From assembly GCA_016785225.1 (NCBI GenBank), contig JAFBJZ010000781.1, positions 2,232,001-2,296,000 on the forward strand: a stretch of 64,000 nucleotides of DNA. The letters run 5' to 3'. A program made the position numbers and the translations under genes. Position 1 is the first letter of the stretch. The number at the start of each line of letters is the position of its first letter. Below the pieces are notes generated by a model. The model searched no databases and had not been told where the DNA came from. It worked only from the letters and a program-made list of their open reading frames with translations. This DNA is from Psettodes erumei (taxonomy: Eukaryota; Chordata; Actinopteri; Pleuronectiformes; Psettodidae). Positions 11,965 through 24,011 of the stretch are shown here, piece after piece.

Positions 11965-14735
11965 CTCATTTTTTAATGCAGCAGTGAATGCAAGCCAACT
12001 GTATAAAGCAGTGATTGCTCAGTTTGAGCTGCAGAGATGGTTGAGAGTGAAGACAAAATGAAGTTTTATTTAAGTAGCATCTCCGGTGCAAAGCCGCTGG
12101 TCACTACCATGACCCTTTCTTATCATACCGACGGAAAGAATGCCTCTAAATCCAGGCTGGAACAGACTCTGGTCCTGGCTGCAGATTGTTTGTTCTCCCT
12201 GTCTTTGCACATATTTTTCCCACAGTCCAAAAATATTCAAGTCAGGCGGATAGGAGTTAAATTGCCCGTGGGTGTGTGCGTGCATGATTGTCTATCTGTG
12301 TCGGCTCCATTACAGACAGGCATATACAACTTTAACAAGGGTTTTAAGTGTGCAAATGGGATCAAACGGCATAACAGCACAGCGACACCAGCTTCAAAGA
12401 CACGATCCATGTATTCTTTTTTTAGTTAGGTGTATGAATTTTTCAAAACTTATCTGTATCCTGTGCATGAAAATAGAGCATTTCACAACTTTTTATGCAA
12501 ACGCTAACTTAGAAATAAACACACGCAAGTTCAACTAAGGCAAAGATCCACGGACCAATTGCGTAACATGCGTTATTTTTACAATAAATTTGCCTCTAAC
12601 AAATTGCTTAATACCCATTACATCAGATTAAAGGAGCACTAACAACACTAATTTCTGTCTGAGTCATGCTGTTCTGCTAAATAAACCGCTGAAATCCTGA
12701 AAGTGAAGCTACAAAGTCGAGGCTTCGTTTTGCAGTATGTTCGCTGCTGGCACCTCCTGCCCACTTTATCTGATGGGAAGCTATGAGTCAGAGTCCTTGT
12801 TAACAGCTGCTATCTGTTTGCCTGATCGAGACACTTGTTGCCCTTGGCTGTTTACACTAATTCTGCAAAGGCCACTGCTCCACCTCCAAGGCTATCTGGG
12901 GATGGTGGGCTCCCCCGGGCTTAACCGGGCCTTGATCAGCATGCGCACAGAAGCCAACCAGTAGCACCACATACAGATATGTGTTTATACGGACTCACAT
13001 ACAAAAACACATTCAGTGTTTTGACAGAAGTAAACATCAGAATTCGACGCATACATTCAAACACAAATGTACAGACACGCGCACAGAATCAGACACAAGC
13101 GAACAGGGGTCCAGATCAACACAGGCATGCGTCGGTTGACTTCAAAAACACGGCGAGCTTGGCTGGATGGCTCGTTGGCCACCGCGCTCCGTCAGCCCCT
13201 TCATCAATCTGTCCCACTGTCCGCTCGTCCGTCTGTCAGTGCTGAGATGAAACGCTCCTGCTTCCCTTCCTGAGCTCAGCTGACAGACCGCACAAGCTTC
13301 ACTTCAGCTGCACAACGCCACTGCGCCACTGCTACATGTAATACAGCTGTTCCACAGCATAACTTGGGGTCACACTTGATGTCTAATCATTTTTAATGTG
13401 TTTGTCTTGGGAAATTGTGTGTGCAAAGTTCTATGCAGCAAAAGCTTGAGTCAGACATTTGGAGATGACAATGATTAGACCTTTCAGTGGTAAATTTAGC
13501 GTATATATAAACATGTAATTATTCAGTTACCGAGTTTTTATACAAGTCATTTAAATGGGGATGGTGAAATGTAGGGCAACACGGTATTGGTTTTGCTTTA
13601 GAGGTGTTACTGTATGTTAGTGTCATACATTAAATGGAATTAATCCAACACAAACCGTCATCTGTACTTTTTGTGCCACAGCAGCTATGCAAAGGAGCAA
13701 TTATAGATTCTGTTGCTGAAAGTTAATGAATTAGTTTGGAGACCCATGATTGTGGCTTTGAGGAGAATTATGCCAGAATTTCTCATCATCATTAGATAAC
13801 AAGTTGTACTTTTCATGATGCCCATTATGGGTTGATATATTGTACTTATGAGAAAAAAAAATTCAGCTAGCAGTAATGAGCTTCCATACTGACACGGAAA
13901 ACACATTTCTACTATGCAAATTTATGGTCTACTGTTCTTTATCCTTGTGAATTACTGGATCATTTTAGGGTTTTTGTAATGTAATGCAAGAAAAATAATC
14001 TTTTGAAATAAAACAAAACAACCAGTGATGAAGGGTTGCAAGCAGACATCATTTCGTCATCGCTTCACAAGCCAAAAACCTTGGGAACAAAACTTGTTTT
14101 AAGTGATGCAAAAGTAAGTGCAGTGCTGCACAATCCAGGTCCAGTTATGAAAACAGACACCACATGGTTATGCATGACAACATTAAACTGCTGTGTGCTG
14201 AATTCAAACCATGTCAAGGGAGTGTGAGGCCTGAAATGAGAGAGACTGCAAAAACAAATACTCTATTAATACTATTATTAGAGATTAAATGGTAAGATAT
14301 GCCTCAAAACATGTGTTTTCAGTCAGCTCTCACAACAGATTATACTTCTCTATAATGAATGCTGATGTTGCCTTCCCTGGCCAGAAGGGGGTGTAAGAGC
14401 CCCGTGTGTCTCTCTTTCCCATGACCCCCTCATCTGTGAGAGCTTATCACTCCAGTACGTCAGCCATGACTATATAAGTATGAGCATTAGTGGTGATGGA
14501 AGCAGGTAGACTGGAGATGCCCTGCTGGTGAACCTCGACTTTTGAGTGACACCAGCAGCCTGTCCGCCTGGTATGAATTCCGGGCGGCTGTTCAGACAAG
14601 GAGGGAGCACAAACTGCTGCCTTACTCATTACTGCAGCAAACAGACAGATATTTGTTAATGAATCCATATGCTCCAGTAACCCTAGCTCCCTCCAAGGCA
14701 CTGGTAGAGCCACTTCCTGGCCTCTTCTTGGACCA
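11965..14735. other. Unassigned non-coding sequence
   Basis: The plus-strand ORF 12037-12429 (130 codons) has no recognisable domain, and I treat it as chance. The rest is AT-rich with no recognised repeats. Confidence 0.5.
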
Positions 14736-14739
14736 AGTA

Positions 14740-14790
14740 GGGGGTAAGGTGGAGGGGGTCGGGGCAAAGGTCAAGGGCGGGGTCACAGGG
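14740..14790 (+). other. G-tract cluster, candidate G-quadruplex
   Basis: Six runs of three to five Gs lie within 51 bp (14740-14744, 14754-14758, 14761-14764, 14775-14777, 14779-14782, 14788-14790). Four-tract combinations need at least one loop longer than seven bases, so the motif meets relaxed but not strict quadruplex rules. Confidence 0.4.
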
Positions 14791-14794
14791 TTTT

Positions 14795-15104
14795 AAGCTG
14801 CTAGGGTTCATCAGGCAGAGGTTATCTGGGACTAATGGAGTGGTTAAAAGCAAAGAAATGCAACAATACTGTGTCACTGTAGTACTCAGTTCTTCTAAGT
14901 CATACAGCAACAAAGAGGGATAATGTACATGTGTGTATGCACGTAATCAAACCATATATGCATATTCTATGACCATGTTAAGAAAACCTCCTCATTAACT
15001 GAGTCTGAATACTCATCTTTGTGTCATTGTTGATAGTTCTGGCTCTTCAACTCATTTGAAACTACTTGGACTCCACTGCGCCCCGTCATTCAAATAAAGC
15101 AAAT
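14795..15104. other. Unassigned non-coding sequence
   Basis: Mixed-composition sequence with nothing recognised. A TATATGCATATTC string near 14955 is the only local symmetry. Confidence 0.5.
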
Positions 15105-15330
15105 TTAAAATGAATTGGATGATCAGTGACAGACAAGCTGAACAGACTAAGCTTGTTGTTGCTGGAAAACAACTGCAATGAGTTTCATAATGAGATATTT
15201 GTGCACTCTCAAGTAAATGAGAGGAAAATTAGAGGAAATATTAATTTCCGATACTGCATTTTGGTGGAAGATTAAGCAACATCCTGACGCCGACTCACAC
15301 CAGAAACAAAATGCATTTGTCGCACTGACT
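15105..15330. promoter_or_regulatory. Candidate conserved non-coding element
   Basis: This block is moderately AT-rich without being simple repeat, and is dense in short motifs typical of vertebrate developmental enhancers: a TAAT core around 15239, a TGATCAGTGACAG string near 15120 (MEIS-like TGACAG), and GAGGAAA-type strings. No ORF, repeat or RNA signature explains it. The call is inference from texture; conservation cannot be assessed here. Confidence 0.2.
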
Positions 15331-16590
15331 GATGTAAAGTGATCCTCAAAGCGCCTTTGATTCAAGCCTCTGAATTGAAGGGAGAATGCAGTCTAATAAT
15401 AAGCCAAACTATTATGTCATTCCATCCATTTCAGTCAACAGGTGCCAGGTGAGTGTTTGTGATGGAATTCCACGACTGAGGTGAAATTAATCTGATTTGA
15501 TGAATGTGATTGACATTTTTGTCATGCTTGCAGCACGGTTTTAGGGATGGAAATATCGGTCGCTCCACCATTTGTGAAAAGTAGCAAGTGTTACAACTTC
15601 TCCAATAGGCTTCCCACTGAAAGCTGTCAACAACACTGCAGACCAGCATGGCTATAAAATAAAGTTGAAACCACACACTGCAGCGCAGCGGCATGTCATA
15701 CAACATGTGTCAAGTGCTGCCCCTAGCACCAATAGCAATAGCACTGCACAACAACATCCCAATAAGAGTCGGACCACAATCTGGAAAAAAGTGTTGCTTT
15801 TCCGGGGTGTTAAGGCTAGAATAGGACAGTGGCATGAGAAGTCATGGGGCCGCTGCCAGTGTTGTCGATATAAAAACCACTGTAAAGATATTGTACTTAG
15901 AAAAATGTTCAATTTTGTTTTTCATTCATCTTGGAAACAATTAAGAACAAAAGTCCCTATAACAGAAACCTACTGGAAGCCTTATTTATTCTCTCTCCTT
16001 TGAAATCCGGTATTCAAGGGTGAACAGTGACAACAAAACATCTGCGTGTGGAGGTGCTCTGGGGAGTAGTTTATTTCAGACCCCATTTACAGCATAAAGT
16101 ATCTTTTCCAACAACACTGGCTGGCAAATAGCTTGGGAGAAGTGTACAGGAAAGGATAAGGCCAGTCATCAAAGCCTACTGTGCTGGTGCTGACAGACGT
16201 AGCAAACCTTTGTGCCACTACCAGGCTGACTATCAAACAATGGGGGTTTTTTGGTTTTCAGTCAAAATGTTCTGCACTTTTCCTCAAGCTTTTCCTGGTT
16301 GGAAGTCACATTTTTAATCTTTTGATCACTGGACCGAATAAATGTATGTTCTCTTCTAGACCACAGGGTAAAAAAAATAATAGGAGGAACAGAGGGCCAC
16401 AGCTCACTGCATTTCCTGTGCATGTATTTGTGTTTTATGTTTTTATATTTGCATTTTGTGCCTTTGTACATGTTCTCACTGTGTTTCTCAATTTTTCTGA
16501 TCCAGTAAAAGATACCGCACAGAGGCTCAAGGCAGATTCATTTCAGAACACTTCCTAAATTACCATAGCAATTGCATAAACCCAACATTG
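15331..16590. other. Unassigned non-coding sequence
   Basis: Two overlapping ORFs of 112 and 125 codons on the plus strand (15665-16003, 16181-16558) lack recognisable features. The second is Phe/Val-rich from a T-rich strand. I see no splice-flanked exon. Confidence 0.5.
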
Positions 16591-16595
16591 ACCCT

Positions 16596-16661
16596 TGGCA
16601 ATAAAAAAAATGAATAATCGCTCTCTTCATTCTGGCAACAGAATGAAGAGAGCGGTTGCCA
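16596..16661 (+). repeat. Perfect 16-bp inverted repeat hairpin with GCAA loop
   Basis: The left arm CGCTCTCTTCATTCTG (16619-16634) and right arm (16639-16654) are exact reverse complements separated only by GCAA, a GNRA-type tetraloop closed by a G-C pair if transcribed. Outside a one-sided A/T-rich bulge, a further six pairs can form between TGGCAA (16596-16601) and TTGCCA (16656-16661). The stem is too short and the loop too small for a normal animal pre-miRNA. A local inverted duplication by template switching, or the relic of a small foldback element, are the likely origins. A structured RNA is possible but unsupported. Confidence 0.9.
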
Positions 16662-16959
16662 TATAACAGCTAAGAAACAACAAAGGACTTCACAGCTCAG
16701 TGAGCTAACACCCACACCGGCAAAACTGTAGTCTGAGGCTGATGAGAGCAGATGCCCTGTGTGCTGCTTCAGGCTTTGTACACAAGCAGGTCCAGAGACT
16801 GCACTGAAAAGGCAATCTGACAGGGCAATAGACAGTACATCTGCACAGTTCAAAATGTAATCATCACATTGCCAAATCCCATTATAATTCTTGGAAGAAA
16901 TCTCAGTAGAATACACACACAAGCATAATTTCAAAAGTGACCTCAGTCTCAGGATACCG

Positions 16960-17235
16960 TGTTATGCCATGCTGTGTAAGCATTATCATTGTTAGCATAT
17001 TGGCATGCCGACTACTGACAACATGCAAAAGCAATAGCACTTATTTGCACTAATTCATTCATTACTAACGAGCAGATGTAGGTATGCTAACATGCTAAAC
17101 CAAAATGGTGAACACATTAGCAATGCTCTTTTAAACATCCATCCATTAGCATGCTGACTTTGCATTTAGCTCATAGCACTGCTGTGGCTAAGTACAGCTT
17201 TACAGAGCTGCTAACATACTCTTAATCTTATTTGG
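16960..17235 (+). repeat. Common teleost interspersed repeat, GCTAACATGCTAA type
   Basis: The segment is built from variants of TTAGCATGCTAAC and contains GTATGCTAACATGCTAA, AAAATGGTGAACA, GCATTTAGCTCATAGCAC, GCTAAGTACAGC and CAGAGCTGCTAACATACTCTT in the order I recall from a very abundant fish repeat. It is diverged and its left part may be rearranged. I cannot name its class; it is non-coding and probably a non-autonomous element. Confidence 0.7.
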
Positions 17236-17535
17236 TCACATACAGTATTCCAGCTTTAATTTAGCTGGAAATGTAATTAGCTCTTTTTAATATGTGCATC
17301 ACTATTGATCTGAAGAATCCAAACACAGTTTTGCAGTAAATTAGTTTAGTCATTTTTATTCATCTTTTTGGTTTCTCATTAATTTAGTCTAATAGGACAT
17401 CAATCTACTTTCCATTAATTACACAATAAATACATATCCAAACAAAGCTCTGAAGTATTCTAATCAGAGATTAATTATGTTGTTTGGCAGTTAAACTTTA
17501 ATTAAAAGCTGACATCAGATTGGTTTATCAACCTA
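17236..17535. promoter_or_regulatory. Candidate conserved non-coding element, TAAT-rich
   Basis: A 300-bp AT-rich block with at least ten TAAT/ATTA homeodomain cores (for example at the GTAATTAGCTC, CATTAATTTAG, CATTAATTACAC and TTAATTAAAAG strings). It is not a simple repeat and starts directly where the preceding interspersed repeat ends. The texture is that of a homeobox-bound vertebrate enhancer, but AT richness alone produces such cores, so this is only a nomination. Confidence 0.25.
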
Positions 17536-18439
17536 AATGTATTGCAATCAGTAAAAGTCCAGCCTGGGCTCTCAGAGTCGCACTCTCTTGACAGAGCTGA
17601 TTTGTCTTGTGTGTTAGCAGAGGTTGCCGTGGCCTGCATGAGAGCGGTCGGCCAGTTTGTCTTTGGTGCAGAGGGAAGGTGAGCCGGTGCTCTGAGGAGC
17701 AAGGCTCATCCATCCAGGTGGCTGCTGACAGGACCAGATAAGCATCTCACCCTGGGCAAAAATAACACAGCGTCCCATTGAGACCTGATAATTACACGGG
17801 CTCACTGCCACACCAGGCCTGATGTATGGCTGCAGATAACCATCTCACACCCACTAAGCTGCTGCGCACACACACACATCCACACACTCAAACACTTGCA
17901 CTTAACACGCGGATTGAATGAGCACATACGCAGCGAAACAGCATATCGCTTCTATTACAGATCTTGTAAATGCATCTGGAGCTAACTTTAGCTCTAACAG
18001 AACATAGTGGTATGATGTTTCACTTTACTGAGGCTACTTTTACAGGTGATGAAAAATAATGTTTCATAAGTGTTAAAATGTGCTGTGAGGCCGCAGGTGT
18101 ACGAGTCTCTTTCAGCAGGGACTTTCGGAAGATAAGAAATATCAGTGACACCCGGCGTGACGGGGAGATGTTGCCGTGCTATCTGTTCTTGTCACCAAAC
18201 ATGCCACTTGCTAACGCTATACACTCAACAACCTGTTCAGAGCCTTGTCCCAACAAATAAGCCCAGTGAAATATTGGCTACAGCAAGCATTAGTTAAAAT
18301 AGAGATACAGCATTTATCAAAGCCCCCCTCTTTCTCCTGACACTTTCACTACTACCACCATTAGTTGGAAAAACTAAGACAAAAATTCTACAAAATTTAC
18401 ATTCAGTCTTGAGGCACTTTAACTTGACATGGACAGCCA
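17536..18439. other. Unassigned non-coding sequence
   Basis: It holds a short CA-rich tract (about 17868-17895). Minus-strand ORFs near 17502-17811 are short and not recognised. Confidence 0.5.
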
Positions 18440-18755
18440 CTCATATAGGCTTTGTAACTTTGTTAACAGCCATGAATTTGCACTGACTTTTTGCCCATTT
18501 GGGGGCAGCAGAAACAAACTTAAATGATGATGACACATTACCTTTTAAGTTGATGTGATAAAGTTAGACAGTAAACAGCTGCCCATTCAGTAGGCACAGA
18601 GCAACACTGGCATTAGCAAGTTGTGTTTCTGGCCACCTCGACCTTTGACCATCAACTGCTGGGGGATATATGAGGCCTTAGCTGCTAAATGTTCCACTTA
18701 CTTCTGTAGCTAGTTGTTAAATGTGCCTGTTTGCTGTTCAATGCTAATGTATATT
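18440..18755 (+). repeat. Common teleost interspersed repeat, diverged copy
   Basis: It contains the blocks CATTTGGGGGCAGCAGAAAC (18496-18515), AGGCACAGAGCAACACTGGC, TTAGCTGCTAAATGTTCCAC (from about 18678) and TAGCTAGTTGTTAA...TGCCTGTTTGCTGTTCAATG, in the order I recall from an abundant non-coding repeat of percomorph fish. Spacing and divergence suggest an old copy. The class is unknown to me. The block around GGGGGCAGCAG also resembles the CTCF core. Confidence 0.65.
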
Positions 18756-20024
18756 GAATTTTCATTATGGTTGAATAAGGACTTAACTGTTTGACTTGTT
18801 GCTGTATGTTTGAGTGAGTGTAATCTGATATTTAGTAGAGCTAAAAGACCTGTTCTTGGATAGGTCAGGTTGTCCAGAATCTTGTGCTTGTCAATTTGGC
18901 CCGATTGCAAAACATCCTTTTGTGTTCGAATAAGCTTAGTCCACTGTCGGGCACCGGAGGTAAGATGCAGACACCGGGCTCCAATAACCCAGTAAAAGGT
19001 GAATTAAAGTGAAATGCCTGAACGAATGACAAGCATGAAACAGGCCTATGAACATGTCGCCAAAGAAAAGAAGTGAGAAATGCGCTTCAGAAAAGGTAGT
19101 GTTCTGGGAACTGCAATTAGCCACTTCTAGCTTGTTCCGGGAACAAATTTTAAAACTCAACAGTGTCTCGAATGCACAGCAGAGGTGCACTTCAAAGGTA
19201 CTTCTTGACAGAAAATGAAAAAGGTACACTGAGTCCTGAGGGCTTCCAGACAAAGCTCGGCTCGCTCCTTGAGAATAAAAGTGTTGATGTGTCTGCAGCG
19301 CTCTTTGGAGGAGGAAAATATTGTTTTTCCCTTTTGCAAAACAGTAAAGCTACTAATTGAAGATAAAACATAAGAAGTAACATTGAGAGGGACTAACCAC
19401 TCTGTGTAAGGCAGTCCCCTATCCCTTCATGCAGATGCTAGTGTGTGCATGTGTGAAAGACAGAAATGGCAGTGAAGAGAACTCAAACATTTAAATGACA
19501 ATTCGATCTTAAGATACAGAATAAACAGACAGTTGTGAAAAAAAAGTTAAAAAAAAAAACAATCTGTAGTAAGTGTGAAAAGAAGATATTGATCGTGAAA
19601 GTAATACTTACAACAAGTACATATCTATCTACTTTCAAGACTGAGTTATGTTTTCCTTTTCCAAGGATTTGTAAGCAAACCAGAATGAACTATGGGTTCC
19701 CAGCCAGGAAAGAAGTGGAGGAAAAAATGGAGACATCTAAACTAGATAAAAAGCACAAATTAAACAAAAAAAACCCCTCAAATGTCAAATAGCTGGGAAA
19801 GATTTAATAAATGGGAGAGAGAAGCAGAATGTCACGAGAAAGAACAAAGAGAAATGTACTAGCACTGCCAAAAAAAACAAAGATGCAGAGGAAAGCAGAG
19901 AAAGGAAAAAGTAAAGGGAAGAGCTAAATCCTTGTCTCCAACCTTATGCAACCCAGCCAGCAAATGAAGAGTTAAATCCAGAGCCACAGGAAGGAGAGGT
20001 GGTGAGAAATAGCTCACTTTATAC
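18756..20024. other. Unassigned non-coding sequence, A-rich in part
   Basis: Positions 19535-19930 are strongly purine (A) rich on the plus strand, giving a Lys-rich 85-codon ORF (19535-19792) that I consider compositional. Nothing else recognised. Confidence 0.5.
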
Positions 20025-20220
20025 AGATGTGGGAGGAGATTTGGCTGCTTTAATTACACCACACAATTGATAAATGATAAGCCTTCAAAATTGGTCTGAT
20101 TTAATACACCAGGGCCTGAGACAAATCAAGGTGTCAATACACACCCTTGGCCCCCTGATGAACTAAAAATGATTGCTGGTGAAATGCCTGATCCAGCTGT
20201 AAAATGCAGAGGAAAGCCCA
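20025..20220. promoter_or_regulatory. Candidate conserved non-coding element
   Basis: A block with GCTTTAATTACACC, CAATTGATAAATGATAAG and CTGATTTAATACACC strings, mixing TAAT cores with GATA/PBX-like motifs and without internal repetition. No ORF or repeat explains it. Assignment is by texture only. Confidence 0.22.
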
Positions 20221-23170
20221 GCTGATGTGGCGCCAGAATAAACAACCAGTGGTAGAGTTGGGGACAGAGGAGAGCCAAAGAAGGAATGATTCAGCTTTGT
20301 GGGTGAAGTGATGAGACTGTCAGGTGCTACACATGTGGGGTGGAGAGGTCACCTGGCACACAACTGCCCTACTTCCGATCCACAAGAGAAGCCTCCGTTT
20401 CCAAACGAACAGCCACAGAAGCAATGGCCCCCGTTCAACCAGCTGATTGTTACATCACCATTCAGGCCAAAGCTGCACAACCAATAAAATATGCAAGGAG
20501 GTGTGGGGGGGTAACATTGAAAGTAAGGTATTAAGGAAAACGGTGACAAGGGAGTAGTTGTTAACAACATTCCAATGACACCAGAACATAAAAGAAAATC
20601 GCCCTCCTGGAGTAGATACTGCAGTCATGAACTGACTGACTGACTTTTCTTGTTTCTGGGGCAGATGCATCAGTCATTCCAACTAAATTATTTCCAGAGC
20701 CCCTCAATTCAGACAATGTGGTAAAAACATAAGGGAATTCAGGAATGCCTGAAAGTGAACGGGTTTCTGAATTTACAAAACTTTATGATAATTCTCTCGT
20801 TTTGTAGTCCAACGTCATTTTATGAGTTTTGAAAATGTAGAGCAAACTGAGTTAAAGGGAACTTGAACAAAGTTGAATTCACTTTAAACATGAAGTTTAA
20901 ATGACTTAAATCACATAAGACATGTAAGTGTAAAGAGTCACTGCCTTAGGCTAGAACCATAACTCCATCCATCGATGTGTTTAGGAGAGCTAAACATGGC
21001 TGCCATTTCAAAATCAATATCATTTTCCCCCCGGAATGTTTGATTCAGAGACAGTTTTGTCATCATAAAATCCTAGAGAGTTGTAATATTATGTTTTCTG
21101 CACCACAAATCTGATGATCTTCCAACAAGTAATTAACTGCAAGTTTTTAGCCTCTGGAAAGCACATGTCAGCTGGCCTGGTAAGCTGACTGGCAGCCCTC
21201 ACAAGATTACGTCAATACCAGTGTGAGTGTATGAAGAGTTCCCTCCCCTGCAGTACTTTACATAATCCCCAGAGTCTGAAGTACAAGGTCAGACTATTGT
21301 ACAAACTTGCAGGTAATCCATTCTTTTCTAAAGTAATCATCCTTCTTCTGATGAGCTGACGCAATGACAGCAATAGCTAATACGGACCATTGTGCATCCC
21401 ATGGGACGAACAACATCTGATATGACAACCTGGAGGCAAGTTCACAGAGAAGGGGGAGAGTTCACGGCTTGTCTGGCATTGTGTGGCCATCCCCTGGGCA
21501 CAAGCACCTGTGATTTATGGCAGGGCACTGTGCTGCTATCACGTAGCTGAGTCAGGACACTGACTCAGAGACTGCATGTGTAAATTAGTGAAGAGAAGGA
21601 GAGATTAAATCAATAGATTCCAGAAGCAATAACTCACCTTTGAAGAATCCACCTGATATGACGTTAACAGATAGACTGACAGGCATCACCTCACTGTCAG
21701 TATACCATAGGTCTTGGTTATCTGGGCTTCAACAGAGCACTAATGGCCCTTTCTTTTCATTCTTAGTCTTGTTACTCACTTCCACACAACACTGAACGCT
21801 TTGGAATAAACAACTTTGTGGGTAGTAGGAGCAACTACTGCCACCGTGGCCTCGCAGATAAATAAAAGAGCATTAACAGTAGCTGCAGAGAATCAAACTT
21901 CACTTAAGCCAAAGAATATGACACTGAAGTACTGAACACTATGACAACACATGGTGATCAGAATTATTTGCCAAAAAATATACAATTTTAACTTTTAATT
22001 TACCATAATATCAAACTAACAACTTGTGCTAATGTCATGCAGGACATAAACTCTCCTTGTGGCCTGAGTTATGGCCAGGACAGTTTGGTGTAGCCTGGGG
22101 TTAACAACATCAGGCTGAAGGAACATGTGCAGCAGTAGAGGGGAGCCATCAAAGCCTCCCAGCCACAGAAACAGCCTTCATTAATCTCAGCCACCCTGAC
22201 AGGACCATTGTAACCTCATAAATAGTATGGGCCTATATCTGATTCTCCACAGTGACGGGTGGGGAGATGGAACAGAAATGTACAAAACCGGGGGTTGTAC
22301 ATAGGAGATATCAATCTGCACAACTATGTAAGCACACACGGAGAAAGTAATATTACCCCAACTTTCTTATACAACAAACTTCTTGCCACTTGTCACCCAG
22401 TGCCGATCACAAAAGAAAATAGGATGAGATTACTGTGGTAGAACCTGAACCTACAGGTTTGGTTTCCCAGCACATGTTCCATAGCATAAAACAAACCCCT
22501 CAGGTAAAGTGAAATAATAGTTCTGTCTCTCAATGACATGTCCAGAAAAAAAAACCCAAATCAACTACAAAATACACCGATAAACTATCTCATTGTATGA
22601 CGAATCAGCCATGGGGAATTACTACTGGAGGTTGATTTAATCTAAACAAAATTTATTCATACCAGATTTTGAAAGTGAGTCATGTTTTGGCTTCCTGAAG
22701 TAAGGCAAACCAACTACATAAGATGCCACTCATATTGACGCCTTTCTTGGCGAACACACGTCGGATTATTTTTAACCAAGACACCACACAGCTCTTTGGC
22801 TGGCCCGGAGAGCGTTAAACTAAAAGTAATGAAATGTGACCTGTGCAACATGTTTTTCATGGCACCCCCCATGGATTCAGCCACCCACCCAATGAACTGC
22901 ACAAACATCAACAGCATATTCATTCACACTGGAACAAATTATATCAGCGCTGGAAGCTATCAGAGCTCATCAAAAGTTTTAAAACTGGCAACAGCGTCAT
23001 TGTTTTAGAGTTTGTATGCTTTTTGTCCACAGAGCTGCAAATGTGTGTACAGTTCAAACCTAACGTGTTTGATGTAGGTGTGGAATACCTTAAAGCTCTT
23101 CAGTTCACAGCTTCCTTGTCACAGGAATCACCCTCTGTATCACGTCGGCTGGGCTCACTATCCATACTCC
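20221..23170. other. Unassigned non-coding sequence
   Basis: No gene recognised. It includes a short GACT tetramer run (about 20633-20648). Plus-strand ORFs at 22796-23208 overlap in two frames and include a single CxxC pair (CDLC) without the histidines of a zinc finger, so I do not call them. Confidence 0.5.
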
Positions 23171-23199
23171 AAAAAAAAAACAACAACAACAACAACAAA
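23171..23199. repeat. A-run plus (CAA)n microsatellite
   Basis: Ten As followed by about six CAA units, seen directly. The layout resembles a degraded poly(A) tail that has grown into a microsatellite, but no retroposon body is recognisable upstream. Confidence 0.9.
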
Positions 23200-23849
23200 A
23201 ATGTTTGAGTTGAGTCAAGATAAAATGTTTTCTATGAACATTTAAAAAATAATATTAACTCAGTGCAATTAACTCAGTTACAAACCTATGAACATCTTAG
23301 GCAGTTCACTTGACTAGCACAACTTAACAAAATAATTAGTTCTAAGTTTTGCTTAATAGATATTTTAAAGCAGTCAATTGAAGTTAAGGTAGACACAAGA
23401 AAACACAAAGTGAAGTACCTTTTAACTATTCTTAAACTTAAGGTGCACGAAGAGATACCAGTGCTAAAAGAACAAGCAAACAACATCTTAGTCCACCAGT
23501 GAAGCTGCAGTTATCAACGCAAATAAAACATACATAAAAACTGTCTCTGTAACACATCAACATGACAGAGAATAGCTCCTTATCAGCAGCAGTCTATTCC
23601 TTAACCCCATTTAAATTTCCGCTTTCAAGTTGCTACCACTATTAGTATACTATATATATGAGATTTTACATAAACTCATTACCATTTAAGTTAGCTGACT
23701 TTTAGTGCTAACGTTTATAGCACAGGTCAATGGGATTCAACCTGTGACAAATGCCAGTTTTAAAAATTGGTGATTTATCATACACTATGTTTGCTGCCTT
23801 ACTCAGACTTGTGTAACAGATTTTGCATTTTACAGATTTTATATACTTA
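23200..23849. other. AT-rich non-coding sequence upstream of a LINE remnant
   Basis: It could include more of the LINE whose ORF end follows at 23850, but I cannot recover reverse-transcriptase motifs by eye. No other feature. Confidence 0.45.
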
Positions 23850-23970
23850 CATGCTTCCACTTAGAACCTTAAATCTAAATGTGACCATGCATTTGCCATT
23901 GGGGCCCCTTGGCTTTGGAACAACCTGTCTGCCGAGCTAAGGTTTGAAGACTCAGTGACTTCTTTTTAAG
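23850..23970 (+). mobile_element. LINE (L2/Rex-like) ORF2 C-terminal remnant
   Basis: Read on the plus strand, about 23855-23968 gives STxNLKSKCDHAFAIGAP then WLWNNLSAELRFEDSVTSF. This has the R/K-LKSKGDRAFA...AP.LWN.LP.ELR...S..SF pattern found at the very C-terminus of many vertebrate non-LTR retrotransposon reverse transcriptases. An in-frame stop interrupts the N-terminal part (marked x) and another follows VTSF, so it is inactive. Only the last few dozen codons are recognisable, as expected for a 5'-truncated, old insertion. Clade assignment (L2, Rex1 or related) is uncertain. Confidence 0.7.
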
Positions 23971-24011
23971 GGATATTTGAGGTTATTCGTTAGGGAGGTG
24001 GGGTTGTATGT

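Noticed and set aside
22796..23005. Zinc-finger-like CDLC in a 70-codon ORF
   Set aside because: No paired histidines or repeated finger units.
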